Part shown: positions 5,913-7,704 of the stretch, one piece after another
Numbering within the stretch: the stretch's first letter is position 1
Layout: every line of letters begins with the position of its first letter
The notes under the pieces: model-generated
Seen by the model: only the letters and a program-made list of their open reading frames with translations
What the model was told of the DNA's origin: nothing
The model's database searches: none
Program-made: the position numbers and the translations under genes
Assembly (NCBI GenBank): GCA_946405325.1
Contig: CAMJGU010000037.1
Location: 1 to 7,704, forward strand
Source of the DNA: an uncultured Clostridia bacterium
Lineage (GTDB): Bacteria; Bacillota_A; Clostridia; Oscillospirales; Oscillospiraceae
Length of the DNA: 7,704 nucleotides
Direction: 5' to 3'

Positions 5913-6824
5913 TTGGAAAAACTGAAAAACGGCTTGCTCGCCCTGCTCCTCGCCGCCTTTGCCGCGGCGCTGCTCGCCGCGCCCGCCGAGGCGTCGGACG
6001 CCGCGCGGCAGGGGCTTTCGCTGTGCCTGCAAACGGTGCTGCCGTCGCTGTTTCCGTTCTTCGCGCTCTCGTCCCTCGTCGTCGCCTCCGGCGCGGCGGA
6101 CGGGTTCGGGCATGCGCTCGCGCCGGTCATGCGCCCGCTGTTCCGCATGAGCGGCGCGGGCGCCGCCGCGCTGGCGCTGGGGCTGGTGGGCGGCTATCCC
6201 GTGGGCGCGCGGACGACGGCGGAGCTGCACTGCGGCGGCGCACTCACCAAAGCGGAGGCGGAGCGGCTGCTCGCGTTCTGCAACAACGCCGGGCCCGGCT
6301 TCATCCTCGGCGTCTGCGGCACGGCGGTGCTGCACGACATCCGCGCGGGGCTGTATCTCTATCTCGTCCACGTCGCCGCCGCGGTGCTGTGCGGCGTCAT
6401 GCTCTGCCGCTTGACGCCTGCGGATCACACGGTCTCACATCCGCCGCGGCGCGCGCAAGGGCAAAGCCTTGCCGCGGCGTTTCCGACCGCGGTGCGGGAT
6501 TCCTTCGCCGCGGTGTGGAGCGTGTGCGGGTTCGTGGTGATTTTCGCCGTCGTGCTGCGGTACGTGACGCTGCTCCTGCCGCCGAGTCCGCTGCTCATCG
6601 GCTCTATCGAGCTGACCAACGGCGTGCTGTCGCTCTCCGCCGACCGCGGCGGGTTCGTGCTGTGCGCGGTGTTCCTCGCGTGGGGCGGGCTGAGCGTCCA
6701 CGCCCAGACGCTGTCGGTGCTGGAGGACAGCGGGCTGTCAGTGCGGCTGTATTTCCTCGGAAAAGCCATGCAAGCGGCGCTGTCCGCGCCGCTTGCATGG
6801 TTGGTTTCAAACATCTTATACTGA
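5913..6824 (+). CDS. ylbJ: Sporulation integral membrane protein YlbJ
   Basis: Polytopic membrane protein of the YlbJ family (nucleoside-recognition/gate-like fold), linked to spore cortex or coat development in Bacillus. The transported substrate, if any, is unknown. From the TTG start it has 303 residues. Hallmarks: QTVLPSLFPFF (40-50), LVGGYPVGARTTAEL (91-105), FCNNAGPGFILGVCGTA (122-138) and SIELTNGVLSLS (211-222). Hydrophobic segments lie near 6-24, 43-60, 81-98, 127-140, 145-165, 191-213, 229-244 and 271-301. The TTG at 5913 is preferred over the GTG at 5904 because GAGGTGG at 5901-5907 is an excellent ribosome binding site for the TTG with 5 nt spacing, and it would overlap the GTG. 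It is divergent from yqfC. A perfect 15-bp inverted repeat lies inside its last 60 nt. Confidence 0.93.
   Translation: MEKLKNGLLALLLAAFAAALLAAPAEASDAARQGLSLCLQTVLPSLFPFFALSSLVVASGAADGFGHALAPVMRPLFRMSGAGAAALALGLVGGYPVGARTTAELHCGGALTKAEAERLLAFCNNAGPGFILGVCGTAVLHDIRAGLYLYLVHVAAAVLCGVMLCRLTPADHTVSHPPRRAQGQSLAAAFPTAVRDSFAAVWSVCGFVVIFAVVLRYVTLLLPPSPLLIGSIELTNGVLSLSADRGGFVLCAVFLAWGGLSVHAQTLSVLEDSGLSVRLYFLGKAMQAALSAPLAWLVSNILY
6766..6800. repeat. Perfect 15-bp inverted repeat inside the 3' end of ylbJ
   Basis: CCATGCAAGCGGCGC (6766-6780) and GCGCCGCTTGCATGG (6786-6800) are exact reverse complements around the 5-nt loop TGTCC. In ylbJ mRNA this would make a very stable hairpin that ends 24 nt before the end of the stop codon. 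It encodes residues about 285-296 (AMQAALSAPLAW), an ordinary hydrophobic helix stretch, so reading frame and protein pattern are kept. No U-run follows, so it is not a standard intrinsic terminator. It might protect or define the 3' end of the messenger. Confidence 0.85.
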
Positions 6825-6833
6825 AGCGAGATA

Positions 6834-6913
6834 TTTTGCCGCAGATCGAGGTTGAAAGCCGCCGACATACTTTGTGTATTTCAAGGCTTTCATAACGAAG
6901 AGCTGCGGCAAAA
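6834..6913. repeat. Nested 80-nt palindrome in the convergent ylbJ / permease spacer
   Basis: Three stems are nested on a common centre. The outer pair is TTTTGCCGCAG (6834-6844) with CTGCGGCAAAA (6903-6913), 11 bp exact. The middle pair is TGAAAGCC (6853-6860) with GGCTTTCA (6885-6892), 8 bp exact. The inner pair is ATAC (6867-6870) with GTAT (6876-6879) around TTTGT. The element is visibly less GC-rich than the genes around it. Neither strand shows a U-tract after the outer stem, so it is not a textbook terminator, although as the only structure between two converging genes it may still separate their transcripts. It may be a dispersed palindromic repeat or a structured RNA. Confidence 0.75.
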
Positions 6914-6920
6914 GAGCCGC
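6905..6920 (-). terminator. Small GC hairpin just after the permease stop codon (weak terminator candidate)
   Basis: On the minus strand the permease stop codon is followed almost at once by GCGGC, the loop TCTTTT and GCCGC, a 5-bp perfect stem. The sequence after it is AGCTCTTCG rather than a run of T, so termination would be weak. The second arm is shared with the outer stem of the 80-nt palindrome, so the two structures exclude one another. Confidence 0.35.
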
Positions 6921-6921
6921 T

Positions 6922-7704
6922 TCATCTCTGGCCCTTGTCGTAAGGGATGCCTTCTGCCTTGGGTGCGCGGCTGGACTTGGACGTGAACGCCAGCACGATC
7001 AGGGAGATGATGTACGGCAGCATGTTGTACACCGAGCCGGGGATGTTCAGCGCCATGAGCGCCGGGAAGCCGAAGTACACGTTCGAGAGCGCGCGGAACG
7101 CGCCGAAGAGCAGCGCCGCGAGCGCAATGCGCGTCGGCTTCCACTGGCCGAAGATCATGACCGCGAGGGCGAGGAAGCCGAAGCCGGCGACGCCGTTTTC
7201 AAACTTCCACTCGGAAACGCCCGCGAGGATGTAGCAGATGCCGCCGAGGCCGCCGTAAACGCCGGAGATCAGCACGCCCGCCCAACGCATCTTGAGCACG
7301 TTGATGCCGACGCTGTCCGCCGCCTGCGGATGCTCGCCGCACGCCATGAGGCGCAGGCCGAACTTGGTCTTGTACAGCACCACATAGGCGACGACCAGCA
7401 TGATAACGGCAATGACCATAAACCAGTTGAACTCAAACGAGCCGATGTTCACAAGGAACTTCTTCTTCGCGTCGACATACTGGATGGTGGAGGACACGTC
7501 GTCGGGGTTCGCCTTGGTGTTGATCGCCTTGACGAACACCGTTGCCGCCGCGACGCCGAGCATGTTGAGCGCGGTGCCGACGATGGTCTGATCCGCCTTG
7601 AAGTTGATGCACGCCACGCCGAGGAGTGCGGAGTACGCCACGCCGAAGACGATGGCGCCCAGCAGCACGCAGAGGATCAGCGGGAACGCGCCCATGGTGC
7701 CGGG
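6922..7704 (-). CDS. ABC transporter permease, YufQ/NupQ type (BPD_transp_2), N-terminus outside window
   Basis: Inner-membrane permease of the LivH/LivM-like BPD_transp_2 family, closest by pattern to the second permease of BMP-lipoprotein importers such as YufNOPQ/NupNOPQ, many of which import nucleosides. About 260 residues are visible and the frame is open at the right edge. A full member has roughly 300-320, so about 50-70 N-terminal residues with one or two membrane helices are missing; the ATG at 7695 is an internal methionine, not a convincing start. Seen (counting from the edge): FKADQTIVGTALNMLG (35-50, usually L-x-A-D-Q-V-V-S-G-x-A-L-N), then GLRLMACGEHPQAADSVGI (116-134), the EAA-like loop that contacts the ATPase, and IFGQWKPTRIALAALLFGAF (174-193). 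The C-terminal tail is short and basic. The partner ATPase, first permease and lipoprotein would be expected upstream, beyond the right edge. The gene converges on ylbJ. Confidence 0.9.
   Translation of the reverse strand, partial: PGTMGAFPLILCVLLGAIVFGVAYSALLGVACINFKADQTIVGTALNMLGVAAATVFVKAINTKANPDDVSSTIQYVDAKKKFLVNIGSFEFNWFMVIAVIMLVVAYVVLYKTKFGLRLMACGEHPQAADSVGINVLKMRWAGVLISGVYGGLGGICYILAGVSEWKFENGVAGFGFLALAVMIFGQWKPTRIALAALLFGAFRALSNVYFGFPALMALNIPGSVYNMLPYIISLIVLAFTSKSSRAPKAEGIPYDKGQR

Noticed and set aside
5816..6148. Upstream extension of yqfC to a 203-residue protein
   Set aside because: The extra N-terminus is antisense to ylbJ, is low complexity, and YqfC proteins are about 90-95 residues. 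The ATG at 5815 has its own strong ribosome binding site.
6425..6868. 147-codon minus-strand frame starting in the convergent spacer
   Set aside because: Antisense to ylbJ, starts inside the palindrome without a ribosome binding site, and shows no domain.
6023..6895. 290-codon plus-strand frame overlapping ylbJ
   Set aside because: Alternative frame of ylbJ with an arginine/alanine-rich product; the ylbJ frame carries the family motifs and membrane helices.
1..7704. Search for CRISPR arrays, tRNA/rRNA genes, insertion sequences, prophage or defence genes
   Set aside because: No direct-repeat array, no tRNA-like cloverleaf, no transposase or integrase motifs, and every long stretch is accounted for by housekeeping, sporulation or transport genes.

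Overview
The window reads as a GC-rich Clostridia chromosome segment, probably from an Oscillospiraceae/Ruminococcaceae-type gut Firmicute. The lineage is inferred from three things: the Firmicutes-specific gene order yqfC-yqfD-phoH-ybeY-era-yqzL, the sporulation-associated genes yqfC, yqfD and ylbJ, and the strong G/C bias at third codon positions. An ancestrally endospore-forming host is implied. Species cannot be fixed by eye.

Layout from the right edge, following the minus strand. At 6922-7704 (minus) lies the C-terminal part of an inner-membrane permease of a YufQ/NupQ-type (BMP-dependent, nucleoside-like) ABC importer, cut by the window edge. It converges on ylbJ (plus, 5913-6824). The 97-nt convergent spacer holds a nested palindrome. 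ylbJ diverges from yqfC across about 97 nt that contain a perfect 11-bp inverted repeat. The main minus-strand operon then runs leftward: yqfC (5815-5537), yqfD (5531-4326), phoH (4301-3318), ybeY (3316-2825), era (2796-1903), an LtaS/MdoB-type membrane sulfatase-fold enzyme (1913-129) and the start of a very small yqzL-like gene (70 to beyond position 1). Intergenic distances within this run are -11 to 58 nt, so it is probably one transcript.

How the genes fit together: YqfC and YqfD belong to the sporulation-specific set, while PhoH (ATPase), YbeY (rRNA-processing endoribonuclease) and Era (30S assembly GTPase) form the ribosome maturation/RNA block normally linked to them. Compared with the Bacillus-type order, pgpH (yqfF), dgkA and cdd are absent from the block, and a polyglycerolphosphate-transferase-like enzyme sits between era and yqzL. 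ylbJ adds a third sporulation membrane protein next door.

I see no phage, CRISPR, transposase or defence locus. The less ordinary signals are structural: a perfect 15-bp inverted repeat inside the 3' end of ylbJ, the nested palindrome just after it (which may be a dispersed repeat), the divergent-promoter palindrome, and the altered gene content of the era cluster. No stretch over 300 nt lacks a gene.
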